A stretch of 21,698 nt of DNA from CAZVAR01 sp964625225 (GCA_964625225.1 CAZVAR010000054.1:1-21698), one strand, 5' to 3'. Numbered from the stretch's first letter, positions 5,840-14,075 are shown. Notes: generated by a model not told the origin, from the letters alone. Numbers and translations: made by a program.

Positions 5840-6417
5840 CAGAGTTCGCCTCCTTCTTCCTCCATCGCCCGTCGGCCCAATGCTTCACGCAGCGCGGCCC
5901 GAGCCCGCGACAGCCGCGATCTCACGGTACCGATCGGCAGATCGAGCACTTGAGCGACCTCTTCGTAAGCCAATCCTTCGATGGGCACTAGCAGAATGAT
6001 CTCTTTCTGATCGTCCGGGAGTTGGTCGAGAGCATCCCTGACCTCCTTGAGCATGAGATGCTGTTCTTGCCCCCCCGAAACGGCAAGATTGGCGTGGCTG
6101 TCGGGTATCTCGCAGAACGCAGGCCCCCGTTGGCCGCGATTGTATTCATTGATCAGCACATTGCGAAGTATGACGAAGAGCCATGCCCGGAGATTGGTCC
6201 CGGGCGTATAGGTATGGAATTTGCTTACCGCCCGGACCAGGCATTCCTGGACCAGATCGTCGGCATAGACAGGGTCGCGAACCAGCAGCCGCGCGTAGCG
6301 TCGCAGACGCGGGATCTCGGCCGTGAGAAGGAGTTCGACATCGGCCGCGTCGTCCTGAACCGCCCCGCCGTCACCATTCGTTCGGTCCAGTTCCTTCGCG
6401 TTTTCCGTCACGGACAT
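5839..6417 (-). CDS. ECF-family RNA polymerase sigma factor
   Basis: A 192-aa extracytoplasmic-function sigma factor with an acidic N-terminal extension of about 30 residues. Region 2 is seen in RRYARLLVRDPVYADDLVQE with NLRAWLFVILRNVLIN, for -10 binding and melting. Region 4 is seen in LDQLPDDQKEIILLVPIEG and YEEVAQVLDLPIGTVRSRLS, a helix-turn-helix that reads the -35 element. It belongs to the RpoE/EcfG-like side of the family. The partner gene encodes an anti-sigma-like protein rather than NepR, and no PhyR is in the window, so naming it EcfG is not justified. The ATG at 6417 abuts GGAG with no spacing. The in-frame GTG at 6411 has ideal 6-nt spacing and may be the true start (190 aa). A GGAAC-N17-CGTT site lies upstream. 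Confidence 0.92.
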   Translation of the reverse strand: MSVTENAKELDRTNGDGGAVQDDAADVELLLTAEIPRLRRYARLLVRDPVYADDLVQECLVRAVSKFHTYTPGTNLRAWLFVILRNVLINEYNRGQRGPAFCEIPDSHANLAVSGGQEQHLMLKEVRDALDQLPDDQKEIILLVPIEGLAYEEVAQVLDLPIGTVRSRLSRARAALREALGRRAMEEEGGEL

Positions 6418-6680
6418 CTCCTGTGGGGGTCACGCACTACCCGGCACCGATATGCGAAGGAGGGACAGCGTGCCGAAGCGCCTCCGCGCCGCTGCGCGGC
6501 GCCGCCGCACGAGCCACGAACCGCGGATCTCCCGAGTCGCAACGCGTATTAAAAGTCCCGGCGGTCACCTCGCACGCTGCCAGCCGGCACTCACCCGAGA
6601 TTTCCGCGGCCCGGCCGGCTCAGCGCCGAGAGCCGGCCTCATCGCCTGCGGCATTCTGCCCCGGGACACAACGGCATCCT

Positions 6681-6706
6681 AACGCAGCGGATTGCTCAAA
6701 AGTTCC
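6681..6706 (-). promoter_or_regulatory. GGAAC-N17-CGTT promoter-like site (sigma/anti-sigma operon)
   Basis: On the minus strand GGAAC (6706-6702) is followed after 17 nt by CGTT (6684-6681), a full match to the EcfG-type consensus. It implies autoregulation or control by a general stress sigma factor. The start would be near 6674, leaving a leader of about 255 nt before the sigma gene. The interval 6418-6809 otherwise holds no supported gene. A plus-strand frame 6470-6682 with a good ribosome site but arginine-rich, unrecognisable content is not called. Confidence 0.6.
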
Positions 6707-6766
6707 CCGGGCGCCGGTGCGGATACCCCTTCCGCGCCAATTTGGCCCTTTCCAAGGCGATCACGC

Positions 6767-6795
6767 TTGACCAGATGATTGTCCGTCAACATAGG
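6767..6795 (+). promoter_or_regulatory. Possible housekeeping promoter of hemA
   Basis: TTGACC (6767-6772), a 17-nt spacer and CATAGG (6790-6795) resemble a sigma-70 promoter with a weak -10. Transcription would begin only a few bases before the hemA ATG at 6810, giving a near-leaderless mRNA, which fits the lack of a clear Shine-Dalgarno sequence. Confidence 0.3.
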
Positions 6796-6809
6796 TCCGT
6801 CCGGCTGTC

Positions 6810-8030
6810 ATGAACTACGAACAATTCTTCGAAGATGCCGTCGCCCGGCTGCGCGCGGAGGGACGTTACCGGGTCTTCGCGGATCTGGAACGGCGCGTCG
6901 GCGCCTTCCCGAATGCGACCTGTCACGGCCGCGGCGACGCCCGCGAGGTGACCGTCTGGTGCAGCAACGACTATCTCGCCATGGGCGAGCACCCTTCGGT
7001 GCTCCGGGCGATGACCGAGGCGCTCCAGACCTGTGGCGCGGGCGCGGGCGGCACCCGCAACATCTCAGGGACCAGTCATCATCTCGTGCTGCTGGAGCGC
7101 GAGCTGGCCGACCTGCACGGGAAGGAGGCGGCACTGGTCTTCACCTCCGGCTACGTCGCCAACGAGGCGACATTGGCCACCCTGGCCGGCCGCCTGCCGG
7201 GCTGTATCGTCTTCTCCGATGCCCTGAATCACGCCTCGATGATCGAGGGCATCCGCCACAGCGGCGCACAGAAGCGGATCTTCCGGCACAACGATCTCGA
7301 CCATCTCGAGGCGCTGCTGCGCGAGGCGGACCCGGCGGCACCGAAGCTGATCGCCTTCGAATCGATCTACTCCATGGACGGGGACATCGCGCCGATCGGC
7401 GCGATCTGCGACCTCGCCGACCGCTACGGGGCGATGACCTATCTCGACGAAGTGCATGCGGTCGGCATGTACGGGCCGCACGGCGCCGGTATCGCCGAGC
7501 GGGACGGCGTCATGGACCGGCTCACCGTCATCGAGGGCACCCTGGCAAAGGCGTTCGGCGTGATCGGCGGCTATGTCGCCGGCTCGGCGCGCGTGATCGA
7601 CTTCGTCCGCAGCTTCGCGCCGGGCTTCATTTTCACGACCGCGCTGCCGCCGGCGATCGCGGCCGGCGCCCTGGCGAGCGTTCGCCATCTCAGGGCGAGC
7701 AGCGTCGAGCGCGAACGGCAACAGGAACGGGCCGCCACCCTGAAGCGCCGGTTGGTTCGGGCGGGGCTGCCGGTGATGGCGTCACCCAGCCATATCGTGC
7801 CGGTGATGGTCGGCGATGCCGCGATGTGCAAGCGCGCCTCCGACGAGCTGCTCGAGCGGCATTCCATCTACGTGCAGCCGATCAATTTCCCGACGGTCCC
7901 GCGCGGGACGGAGCGGCTGCGGCTGACGCCCGGCCCGCGCCACACCGACGCGATGATGGACCGGCTGATCGCCGGCCTGTGCGACGTCTGGGACCGCCTG
8001 GGGCTGGAGCGGGTACGCCCTGCCGCCTGA
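6810..8030 (+). CDS. hemA: 5-aminolevulinate synthase
   Basis: A 406-aa pyridoxal-phosphate enzyme that condenses glycine and succinyl-CoA to 5-aminolevulinate, the first step of tetrapyrrole synthesis by the C4 (Shemin) route typical of Alphaproteobacteria. Length and N-terminus (MNYEQFFEDAVARLRAEGRY) are those of bacterial ALAS. Visible motifs: CSNDYLAMGEHP (51-62), GGTRNISGTSH (80-90), FSDALNHASMIEGI (135-148), DEVHAVGMYGPHGAGI (213-228, Asp213 to the PLP ring nitrogen) and EGTLAKAFGVIGGY (242-255, with Lys247 as the PLP Schiff-base lysine). The alpha-oxoamine synthase relatives (KBL, BioF, Spt) are excluded by these ALAS-specific stretches. It converges on the universal stress protein gene with only 3 nt between stop codons. 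Confidence 0.96.
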   Translation: MNYEQFFEDAVARLRAEGRYRVFADLERRVGAFPNATCHGRGDAREVTVWCSNDYLAMGEHPSVLRAMTEALQTCGAGAGGTRNISGTSHHLVLLERELADLHGKEAALVFTSGYVANEATLATLAGRLPGCIVFSDALNHASMIEGIRHSGAQKRIFRHNDLDHLEALLREADPAAPKLIAFESIYSMDGDIAPIGAICDLADRYGAMTYLDEVHAVGMYGPHGAGIAERDGVMDRLTVIEGTLAKAFGVIGGYVAGSARVIDFVRSFAPGFIFTTALPPAIAAGALASVRHLRASSVERERQQERAATLKRRLVRAGLPVMASPSHIVPVMVGDAAMCKRASDELLERHSIYVQPINFPTVPRGTERLRLTPGPRHTDAMMDRLIAGLCDVWDRLGLERVRPAA

Positions 8031-8033
8031 CCC

Positions 8034-8894
8034 TCAGTGCGCCATCAGCAGCGGCACGGTCGAGGTCGACAGGACGTGCCGCGTAACGCCGCCGAGGATC
8101 ATCTGCCGCAGACGGCTCTGGGTGTAGGCGCCCATCACGATCAGATCGGCCTCGCGCCGGTCCGCCTCGATCAGCACCTGCTCGCCGACCGTCCCGGAGA
8201 CCTCGGTCACGACGGTGACATCGGCTGTGATTCCGTGCCAGGCGAGGCGGCGCGCCACCCCTTCCGCACTGCGCGGCCCCTCGCCCCAGCTCACGACCGA
8301 CACGACCGACACCGCCTCCGCTTCGGCCAGGAACGGGAGACCGGCCGTGACCGCCCGCGTCGCCTCGGGACTGCCGTTCCAGGCGATCATGATCCGTCGG
8401 CCGATCCGCGTCGGCGGATCCGGCGGGATGACCAGGAGCGGCTGGCCGCTCTCGAACAGGGCGGCCTCGAACACGGTCGCGGTCGGCACCTCGGCTTCCT
8501 TCAGCGGCCGGCTGACGACGATCAGGTCCACCAATCGGCCGTGCAGGGCAATCGCCTCGTCGTCCCGACCGGCGTCCTCGTGCCAGCTCGCCGTGACGCC
8601 GTCGCCGGACGGCCGGTCGGCCAGCCGGGTGCCGCGGCCCACGACGAAATTCTCGAAGATCGCACGGGCGCCGATCGCGCGGTCGGCGGCCTCCCGCTCG
8701 GCCACGGTCATGACCTCCTCGATCAGCGCCCCGGACATGCCCTCGCCGACGAAGGGAATCATGTTGCGCGGGTCGGGCCGCACGTGCAGAAGATCGAGAT
8801 GCGCCCCGAACCTGTCCGCGACCAGCATGGCCGCCTCGAGCGGCGCCCGGCTCACCGACCCGGTTACCGGAACCAGAATCACCTTGATGCTCAC
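8034..8894 (-). CDS. Tandem universal stress protein (UspA family)
   Basis: A 286-aa cytoplasmic protein with two Usp domains (about residues 1-150 and 160-286). The N-terminal domain starts IKVILVPVTG and ends QPLLVIPPD. The C-terminal domain starts RRIMIAWNGSPEATRAV and ends with MGAYTQSRLRQMILGGVTRH, the family's nucleotide-binding glycine pattern, followed by STVPLLMAH. Such proteins are induced by stress or starvation; the biochemical role is not visible here. The start is GTG at 8894, with a strong GAGGGAGGG site 5 nt upstream. It is the last gene of the minus-strand cluster, 44 nt after the deacylase gene. That ribosome site is well matched to the C-rich loop of the candidate sRNA at 5427-5530. 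Confidence 0.9.
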   Translation of the reverse strand: MSIKVILVPVTGSVSRAPLEAAMLVADRFGAHLDLLHVRPDPRNMIPFVGEGMSGALIEEVMTVAEREAADRAIGARAIFENFVVGRGTRLADRPSGDGVTASWHEDAGRDDEAIALHGRLVDLIVVSRPLKEAEVPTATVFEAALFESGQPLLVIPPDPPTRIGRRIMIAWNGSPEATRAVTAGLPFLAEAEAVSVVSVVSWGEGPRSAEGVARRLAWHGITADVTVVTEVSGTVGEQVLIEADRREADLIVMGAYTQSRLRQMILGGVTRHVLSTSTVPLLMAH

Positions 8895-8938
8895 CGCTTC
8901 CCTCCCTCGTCAGGGCGGCCGGAGGCGGTGCGGCTCCG

Positions 8939-9892
8939 CTAGGCCACCTGTCGCGCGAGCCGCATCGCCCGCTGCCCCTGCTTGGCGCGATGGTTCGGCA
9001 TGACCAGGATGCAGTCGTCGTAAGGTGTCCGGATGTCCTTGTCGCCGTCGGTCGCGATCACCGTCCCCGCCCGGGGAAATCGCTCGAGACCGACGAAGTC
9101 GGAGGCGAACCGGAAGGAATCGGTCTCAGCGGCGATGCCGTGGGTGATGTCCAGCATCCGCTGCGGCGGCGCCGGCTTCGTGGCGATGTTCGCCTCGGCG
9201 AAGGCTGGATCGATCACGTCCAGCGCCTTCAGGAAATAGAGCGCGGTGTCGAGCGCCGCAACGCCGGTGGCGGCGGCCCAATGCTGGCCGCATTCCACCA
9301 GCAGGGCCGTCTTCGCATCGCCGGGATCCTGGAACATGTCGTGGTCGATGATGCGCTTGCCCTCGGCATAGACCGGTCCGCAGGCGACCGCTGCCGGGTA
9401 GCCGACCCGCTGCGCGAGCGCGCGTTCCTTGGGGAGGCCGTTGCAGAGGATGATCGGCTCGTGGAAGGTGCTCATCGAATGGATGTCGAGCAGGTAGTCG
9501 GCGCTCCGGTACACCGGCAGGAGCTCGCGCGCCCGCGCCAGCTCGCGGCTCTGGCGCGGCCCGCCCAGCGTCTCAGGCGTCCACAGCCGGTTGAAATCCT
9601 CGTCGATGCAGCGCGAGGCGGATGGCTCCTCCGGATCGAAGCGCTCATAGGCGGCGACATTGGCGAACACCAGCGTCAGCCGGCCCTGGCGCGGCCGCAG
9701 GTCGTGCCGGAACAGGAAATCGAGGGCGACGGCGCCGCACAGCTCGTTGCCGTGGGTCAGGGCGTTGACCATGACGTGCGGGCCGGGTTTCCCGGAGTCG
9801 AAGCTGTGGACATAGTCCGGCCCGACATTGCCGCGGCGGTAGGGCGAAAGGTCGGGCTTGGGCAGCTCGATCGGGTACGGGCCGGATGCCAT
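8939..9892 (-). CDS. Succinylglutamate desuccinylase/aspartoacylase family zinc deacylase
   Basis: A 317-aa M14-like metallo-deacylase. The zinc ligands are readable: His47 and Glu50 in NALTHGNELCG and His138 in LLDIHSMS. DEDFNRLW (97-104) supplies the substrate-binding Asn-Arg pair typical of aspartoacylase and AstE. ECGQHW near the middle fits the catalytic glutamate region. These enzymes release a carboxylate from an N-acyl amino acid or similar amide. The length is normal for the family. The ATG lies 2 nt after the stop of the CoA-transferase gene, so translation is probably coupled. The natural substrate cannot be read from sequence; membership in an operon with CoA-transferase and two oxidoreductases suggests catabolism. 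Confidence 0.85.
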   Translation of the reverse strand: MASGPYPIELPKPDLSPYRRGNVGPDYVHSFDSGKPGPHVMVNALTHGNELCGAVALDFLFRHDLRPRQGRLTLVFANVAAYERFDPEEPSASRCIDEDFNRLWTPETLGGPRQSRELARARELLPVYRSADYLLDIHSMSTFHEPIILCNGLPKERALAQRVGYPAAVACGPVYAEGKRIIDHDMFQDPGDAKTALLVECGQHWAAATGVAALDTALYFLKALDVIDPAFAEANIATKPAPPQRMLDITHGIAAETDSFRFASDFVGLERFPRAGTVIATDGDKDIRTPYDDCILVMPNHRAKQGQRAMRLARQVA

Positions 9893-9894
9893 CC

Positions 9895-11103
9895 TCAGAT
9901 CACTCCATCGCGGCGGAAGGCGGCAATCTCGCTCTCGGCGAAGCCGTGCTCGGTCAGGATCGCCTCAGTGTGCTCGCCGAGGAGCGGCGGCGCCAGCTCC
10001 GTGTCGGGCCCGTCGCGGTCGAGCTTGAACGGGGCGTTGAGCACGGCCACCGGTTGCCCGAAACCGGGCGGCCCGGGGAAGTGGCGCACGAGATCGCGGT
10101 GGCGCACCTGCGGGCTCTCGATCGCCTCCGGCAGGGTGGCGACCGCGGCGCACGGCACGCCGGCCGCGGCGATCCGCTCCTCCCAGGTCGCGGCGGAGGC
10201 GGTGGCGAAGACGTCGATCAGCACCTTGCGCAGCGACGTCGCGTTCTCGCGGCGCAGCTCGCGCGTCGCGAAGCGCGGGTCGTCGATCAGGTCCGGGCGG
10301 CCGATGGCGCGGCAGAGCGGCGGCCACTGCCCCGGCACCGCGGCCGCCAGCAGCAGGAAGCCTTCGCCGGTCGGAAACACGTCGGAGGTGGGGCTGCCGG
10401 CCTGGCTGCGGTTGCCGAGGAGGCCGGGCACGACGCCGGCGTTCAGATAGCTGCTCAGGAGCGGGCCGAGGAACGAGAGGGCGGTGTCGAGCATGGCGAG
10501 GTCGATATGCTGCCCCTCCCCCGTCCGCTCGCGGCGGAACAGCGCCGAGGCGATGGCGAAGGCGCCGGTGACGCCGGTCGCCATATCGGTGACCCAATAG
10601 CCCGTCTTCACCGGCCCGGTCTCGGGATGGCCGGTGATCGACATCATGCCGGAGGCGGCCTGGATGGCCGGATCGTAGGCGGCCGCATGCGACTTCGGCC
10701 CGCTCTGCCCGAACCCGGAGATCGAACAGTAGATCAGGCGCGGGTTGATCGCGCGCATCGCCTCCCAGCCGTAGCCCATGCGCTCCATCGTGCCCGCCTT
10801 GAAGTTCTGGACCAGCACGTCGGCGCGCGCGACCAGCCGCTCGACGATGGTGCGGGCCTGCGGCTTCTTCAGGTCGAGCGTCAGCGATCGCTTGCCCGTG
10901 TTCATGCTGAGGAACATCGGCGACATGCGGTTCGCCTCGAGGGCGCCACCGACATTCAGCATGTCGCGGCACTGGTCGCCGCCGGCGGGCTGCTCCACCT
11001 TGACGATCTCGGCGCCGAGCAGGGCGAGCTGCTGGGTCGCATAGGGACCGGCAAGCACCTGCGTGAAGTCGAGCACCCGGATCCCGGCGAACGCCTTGGT
11101 CAT
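9895..11103 (-). CDS. Class III (CaiB/BaiF) CoA-transferase
   Basis: A 402-aa family III CoA-transferase, which moves CoA between acids through an aspartyl-CoA thioester. The N-terminus IRVLDFTQVLAGPYATQQLA and GAEIVKVEQPAGGD (30-43) are hallmarks. Asp144 in AAYDPAIQAASGMM is the expected catalytic aspartate. SLTLDLKKPQ, VLVQNFKAGTMERMG and GQHIDLAMLD follow in the usual order, and LGEHTEAIL closes the protein. Relatives act on formate/oxalate, carnitine, succinate/benzylsuccinate, mesaconate and others, so the substrate is open. The ATG has a GAGGGAAGG site. It lies 16 nt after the LLM-class gene and 2 nt before the deacylase. Confidence 0.92.
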   Translation of the reverse strand: MTKAFAGIRVLDFTQVLAGPYATQQLALLGAEIVKVEQPAGGDQCRDMLNVGGALEANRMSPMFLSMNTGKRSLTLDLKKPQARTIVERLVARADVLVQNFKAGTMERMGYGWEAMRAINPRLIYCSISGFGQSGPKSHAAAYDPAIQAASGMMSITGHPETGPVKTGYWVTDMATGVTGAFAIASALFRRERTGEGQHIDLAMLDTALSFLGPLLSSYLNAGVVPGLLGNRSQAGSPTSDVFPTGEGFLLLAAAVPGQWPPLCRAIGRPDLIDDPRFATRELRRENATSLRKVLIDVFATASAATWEERIAAAGVPCAAVATLPEAIESPQVRHRDLVRHFPGPPGFGQPVAVLNAPFKLDRDGPDTELAPPLLGEHTEAILTEHGFAESEIAAFRRDGVI

Positions 11104-11119
11104 GGCGCGGTGCCTTCCC

Positions 11120-12163
11120 TCACGCGGCCGCCCCGGTCTTCAGCGCCGTCGGAATGCGCTTCACCTTAGCGATCACCTCCCGCTGCAGGTCCCGGTCAGT
11201 GCCGGGCGGAAAGTCGAGCGTGATCCAGTCGGCGATGCCGCCGAAGCGCTCGGCGATCGCGTCGGCGATCCGATCGTAGGTACCGACGGCCGCGAACAGG
11301 CGCACCACGTCGTCGGGCACCTCCTTGGCCATTTCGCTCCACTTCCCTTCCAGGGACATGCGGTGCAGCTTGAGGCCGAGATCCTCCAGCCCGTGCACCG
11401 CGAAAACGCCGTGATAGGTTCGGGTCGAACCGTAGAAGGCGACGCGGTAGCGCACCCAGTCCATGCGCTCGCGCACAGCGGCCTCGTCCGGGCCGGTGGC
11501 GATGAAGCCGCCGCCGATCAGCTCGAATTCCTCGCGCTTGCGGCCGGACCGCTCCAGGCCCTCCTGCACATGCCGCATCACCACCTCCTCGGTGTATTTG
11601 CGCGTGCAGAAGCCGTGCAGCCGCACCCCGTCGCAAACCTGGCCGGCCAGCCGCAGCATCGCCTCGCCCACGGCGGCGATGGAGATCTTGAACATCGGCA
11701 GCCCGGTCTTCGGCGGCGTGAACTCCGGGGTCATCAGGGTGAAGTTGTAGTGCCTGCCCTCGAAGCTCAGCTTCTCGCCCTGCTCCCAGCAGCGCCAGAT
11801 CGCGCGCAGCGCCTCGACATATTCCTTCATCCGCGGCTGCGGCGGCGTCCAGGGCACGCTGAAGCGGCGCTCATTGTGGCCCTTCACCTGGCTGCCGATG
11901 CCGAGATGGAAACGGCCGCCGCTCGCCGCATGGATATCGCGGGCAATGTTGGCAACCACCATGGGGCTGCGCGGGAAGGCGACGACGATGCCGGTCGAGA
12001 GCTGCACCCGCTCGGTCGCGACCGAGGCGAGCACCAGCGGCGCGAAGGGGTCGTGCTTGATCTCGTGCGTCTTGACGCCGTCATAGCCGATCTCCTCGGC
12101 CTCCTTCGCGGCGGCGGCGACGGAGCGCCAGTCGTCCATCGGCAGCATCGTGTCGACGAGCAA
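11120..12163 (-). CDS. LLM-class (luciferase-like) flavin/F420 oxidoreductase, TIGR03617-like
   Basis: A 347-aa luciferase-like TIM-barrel oxidoreductase. The order VDTMLPMDDW, GYDGVKTHEIKHDPFAPL, VQLSTGIVVAFPRSPM, GRFHLGIGSQVKGHNERRFS and WTPPQPRMKEYVEALRAIW matches the subgroup annotated as TIGR03617 F420-dependent oxidoreductases. In Alphaproteobacteria FMN may be used instead of F420; the cofactor cannot be decided here. The reaction might be a monooxygenation or a hydride transfer. The start appears to be TTG at 12163, with GGGAG about 8 nt upstream; an in-frame ATG five codons later is possible. It lies between the GMC oxidoreductase (22-nt gap) and the CoA-transferase (16-nt gap). Confidence 0.87.
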   Translation of the reverse strand: MLVDTMLPMDDWRSVAAAAKEAEEIGYDGVKTHEIKHDPFAPLVLASVATERVQLSTGIVVAFPRSPMVVANIARDIHAASGGRFHLGIGSQVKGHNERRFSVPWTPPQPRMKEYVEALRAIWRCWEQGEKLSFEGRHYNFTLMTPEFTPPKTGLPMFKISIAAVGEAMLRLAGQVCDGVRLHGFCTRKYTEEVVMRHVQEGLERSGRKREEFELIGGGFIATGPDEAAVRERMDWVRYRVAFYGSTRTYHGVFAVHGLEDLGLKLHRMSLEGKWSEMAKEVPDDVVRLFAAVGTYDRIADAIAERFGGIADWITLDFPPGTDRDLQREVIAKVKRIPTALKTGAAA

Positions 12164-12185
12164 GGATCTTCTCCCGTTCCGGCCA

Positions 12186-13922
12186 CTACTGCGCCGCCAC
12201 GCCCGCCTCGGCCGTCCGGGCCGTCGCGGCGAGGATCGCGTCGGCGATCTTCTCGGCGGTCATGATGGTCGGAATGTTGGTGTTGGCGCAAGGCACGCGC
12301 GGGAAGATCGAGGCGTCGACTACCCGCAGGCCCGCAACGCCGCGGACGCGGCCCTGATTGTCGGTCACCGCCATCGGGTCGCCGTCGCGGCCCATGCGAC
12401 AGCTGCAGGAGGCGTGCCAGACGCCGATCGTCTGCCGGCGCACGAACTCCTCCAGCGCCTCATCGTCGGCCAGCATCTCGGTGAGCCCCTTCCCTTCGAG
12501 GATCGCCTTCTGGATGATCAGCTTCCGCAGCCAGGCCGGCCCGTTCATCATCGCCGCCACCAGCCTCGTGATCGCCTTGTTGCGCGGCGTGACGGCGCCG
12601 ATCGCACGGACACGCTCGCTGTAGGCCGAGGGGAAGGCATCGCTCGCGCATTTAGCCATTGCCGGCGAAGCGAAGAAATCCGCAGCCATGCGCACCGCCT
12701 GCATCAGCCGCAGCAGGTCGCGCCGATCCGAAAGCAGGCCGAACTCGACCCGCGGCTCCTCGCGCCAGTCGGCGCTCTTCAGCTTCAGCTGGCCGGCCGA
12801 ATAAGTATTGTTGACCCAGATCAGGAACGAGCCCAGGCACTCGCCGACGGCATGCCAGGCCGACTTGTTCACGGCGACCAGGGCCATATCGCCCGGCGGA
12901 CTGTCCTCCACGCCCGACGAGTAGCGCAGATAGACCTGCAGGTGCCGCCGCATCGACGCCGGCAGCCGCACGTCGGCCCCGATGAAGGCCGAGACGGCGA
13001 TCGACGGGTGGTCCATCAGGTTCTGGCCGACACCGGGCAGATTGTGCCGGACCTCGATGCCGGTGTCCTTGAGGTGGCCAGCCGGGCCGATGCCGGCGCG
13101 CAGCAGCATCGCCGGCGAATGAATGGCGCCCGAGCAGAGAATCACCTCGCGGGCGCGGAACGTCTGCTCCTGGCCCTGGTGCACAGCGACGACGCCGACC
13201 GCCCTGAGCCCCTCGAACAGGATCTCCTTGACCTGCGTCTCGGCCTGGATCCGCAGGTTCTGGCGATGGCGGGTACCGGGGTCGAGATAGCCGATGGCTG
13301 CCGAGACCCGGCGGTCATAGGCGTTCGAGATCGTGATCGGGAAATAGCCATCCACCCACTCCGAATTCATGTCGGGATGGTATCGGTAGCCCTTCTCCTC
13401 GAAGGCTTCGGCCGCGGCATTGGCGAAGCCGGTCCACAGGTCGGGGAAAATCCGGCGAATCGGAATGCGACCCCGGTCGCCATGCCAGGGGGAATCGCCG
13501 AAGTCCATGTCCCGCTCGAGCTTGCGGAAATAGGGCAGCACCTTCTCCCAGCTCCAGCCCTCGGCGCCGAGCGCCTCCCACTCGTCGTAATTGTACGGAG
13601 CGCCACGGTTCGCGAGCTGGCCGTTGATGCTGGAGCCGCCGCCCATCACACGCGCCTGTTCGTACTTGCGCAGCGGCGGCAGCCGATCCGGGTCGTTGTG
13701 CGGGATGGGCTGGGTGTAGACCTTGAGCTCGGTCCAGTGGAAGCGCGGGTCGAAATAGGCGACGCCCGGATAACTGTCGAGAATCTCCTCCGGCACCCGG
13801 CCATGCGGCGTGTCCGGTCCGGCCTCCAGCAGGAGCACGCGGTTGGCGGCGCGCGCCGAGAGCCGGTTGGCGAGTACGCAGCCTGCCGAACCGCCGCCGA
13901 CGATGACATAGTCGAAGTCCAT
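12186..13922 (-). CDS. GMC-family FAD-dependent oxidoreductase (choline dehydrogenase-like)
   Basis: A 578-aa glucose-methanol-choline oxidoreductase that oxidises an alcohol using FAD. The N-terminal dinucleotide fold is DYVIVGGGSAGCVLANRL (residues 4-21). GMC signature 1 is ARVMGGGSSINGQLANRG (90-107). Signature 2 is in CSGAIHSPAMLLRAGIGP. The catalytic pair is His503 in GVWHASCSCRMG and an Asn in CANTNIPTIMTAEKIA (Asn547/549). There is no signal peptide, so it acts in the cytoplasm. I use the ATG at 13922, preceded by GGGGAGGAG at about 5 nt; the frame stays open further upstream but without FAD-fold homology. It heads the five-gene cluster; the glycosyltransferase gene starts divergently 153 nt away. 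Confidence 0.93.
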   Translation of the reverse strand: MDFDYVIVGGGSAGCVLANRLSARAANRVLLLEAGPDTPHGRVPEEILDSYPGVAYFDPRFHWTELKVYTQPIPHNDPDRLPPLRKYEQARVMGGGSSINGQLANRGAPYNYDEWEALGAEGWSWEKVLPYFRKLERDMDFGDSPWHGDRGRIPIRRIFPDLWTGFANAAAEAFEEKGYRYHPDMNSEWVDGYFPITISNAYDRRVSAAIGYLDPGTRHRQNLRIQAETQVKEILFEGLRAVGVVAVHQGQEQTFRAREVILCSGAIHSPAMLLRAGIGPAGHLKDTGIEVRHNLPGVGQNLMDHPSIAVSAFIGADVRLPASMRRHLQVYLRYSSGVEDSPPGDMALVAVNKSAWHAVGECLGSFLIWVNNTYSAGQLKLKSADWREEPRVEFGLLSDRRDLLRLMQAVRMAADFFASPAMAKCASDAFPSAYSERVRAIGAVTPRNKAITRLVAAMMNGPAWLRKLIIQKAILEGKGLTEMLADDEALEEFVRRQTIGVWHASCSCRMGRDGDPMAVTDNQGRVRGVAGLRVVDASIFPRVPCANTNIPTIMTAEKIADAILAATARTAEAGVAAQ

Positions 13923-14075
13923 CCCCGCTCCTCCCCGGATCTGTCGTTGCGTTGCCCCGATTATGGCATCGTCACGCGGCGGCGCGGGAGAGGGATTGCG
14001 CGTGCCGCGCTTGACGGGCTTCGGCCACAAGGCAAGAGTCGGCCGAATGCTCCAAAAGGGGAGGCGCCCGCGGCG

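Noticed and set aside
6470..6682. Plus-strand frame with a strong AAGGAGGG site before a GTG, about 70 codons, arginine-rich
   Set aside because: No recognisable domain, composition typical of chance GC-rich frames, opposite to the sigma-factor leader, and its stop falls in the promoter-like site. The ribosome site is probably coincidence.
12154..12178. Minus-strand GGAAC-N17-CGTC near the LLM-class gene start
   Set aside because: The -10 box has a mismatch at the conserved GTT and lies inside the coding region; likely chance.
8990..12265. Several long plus-strand open frames opposite the catabolic cluster
   Set aside because: Antisense shadows caused by high GC at third codon positions; the minus strand carries unmistakable enzyme families.
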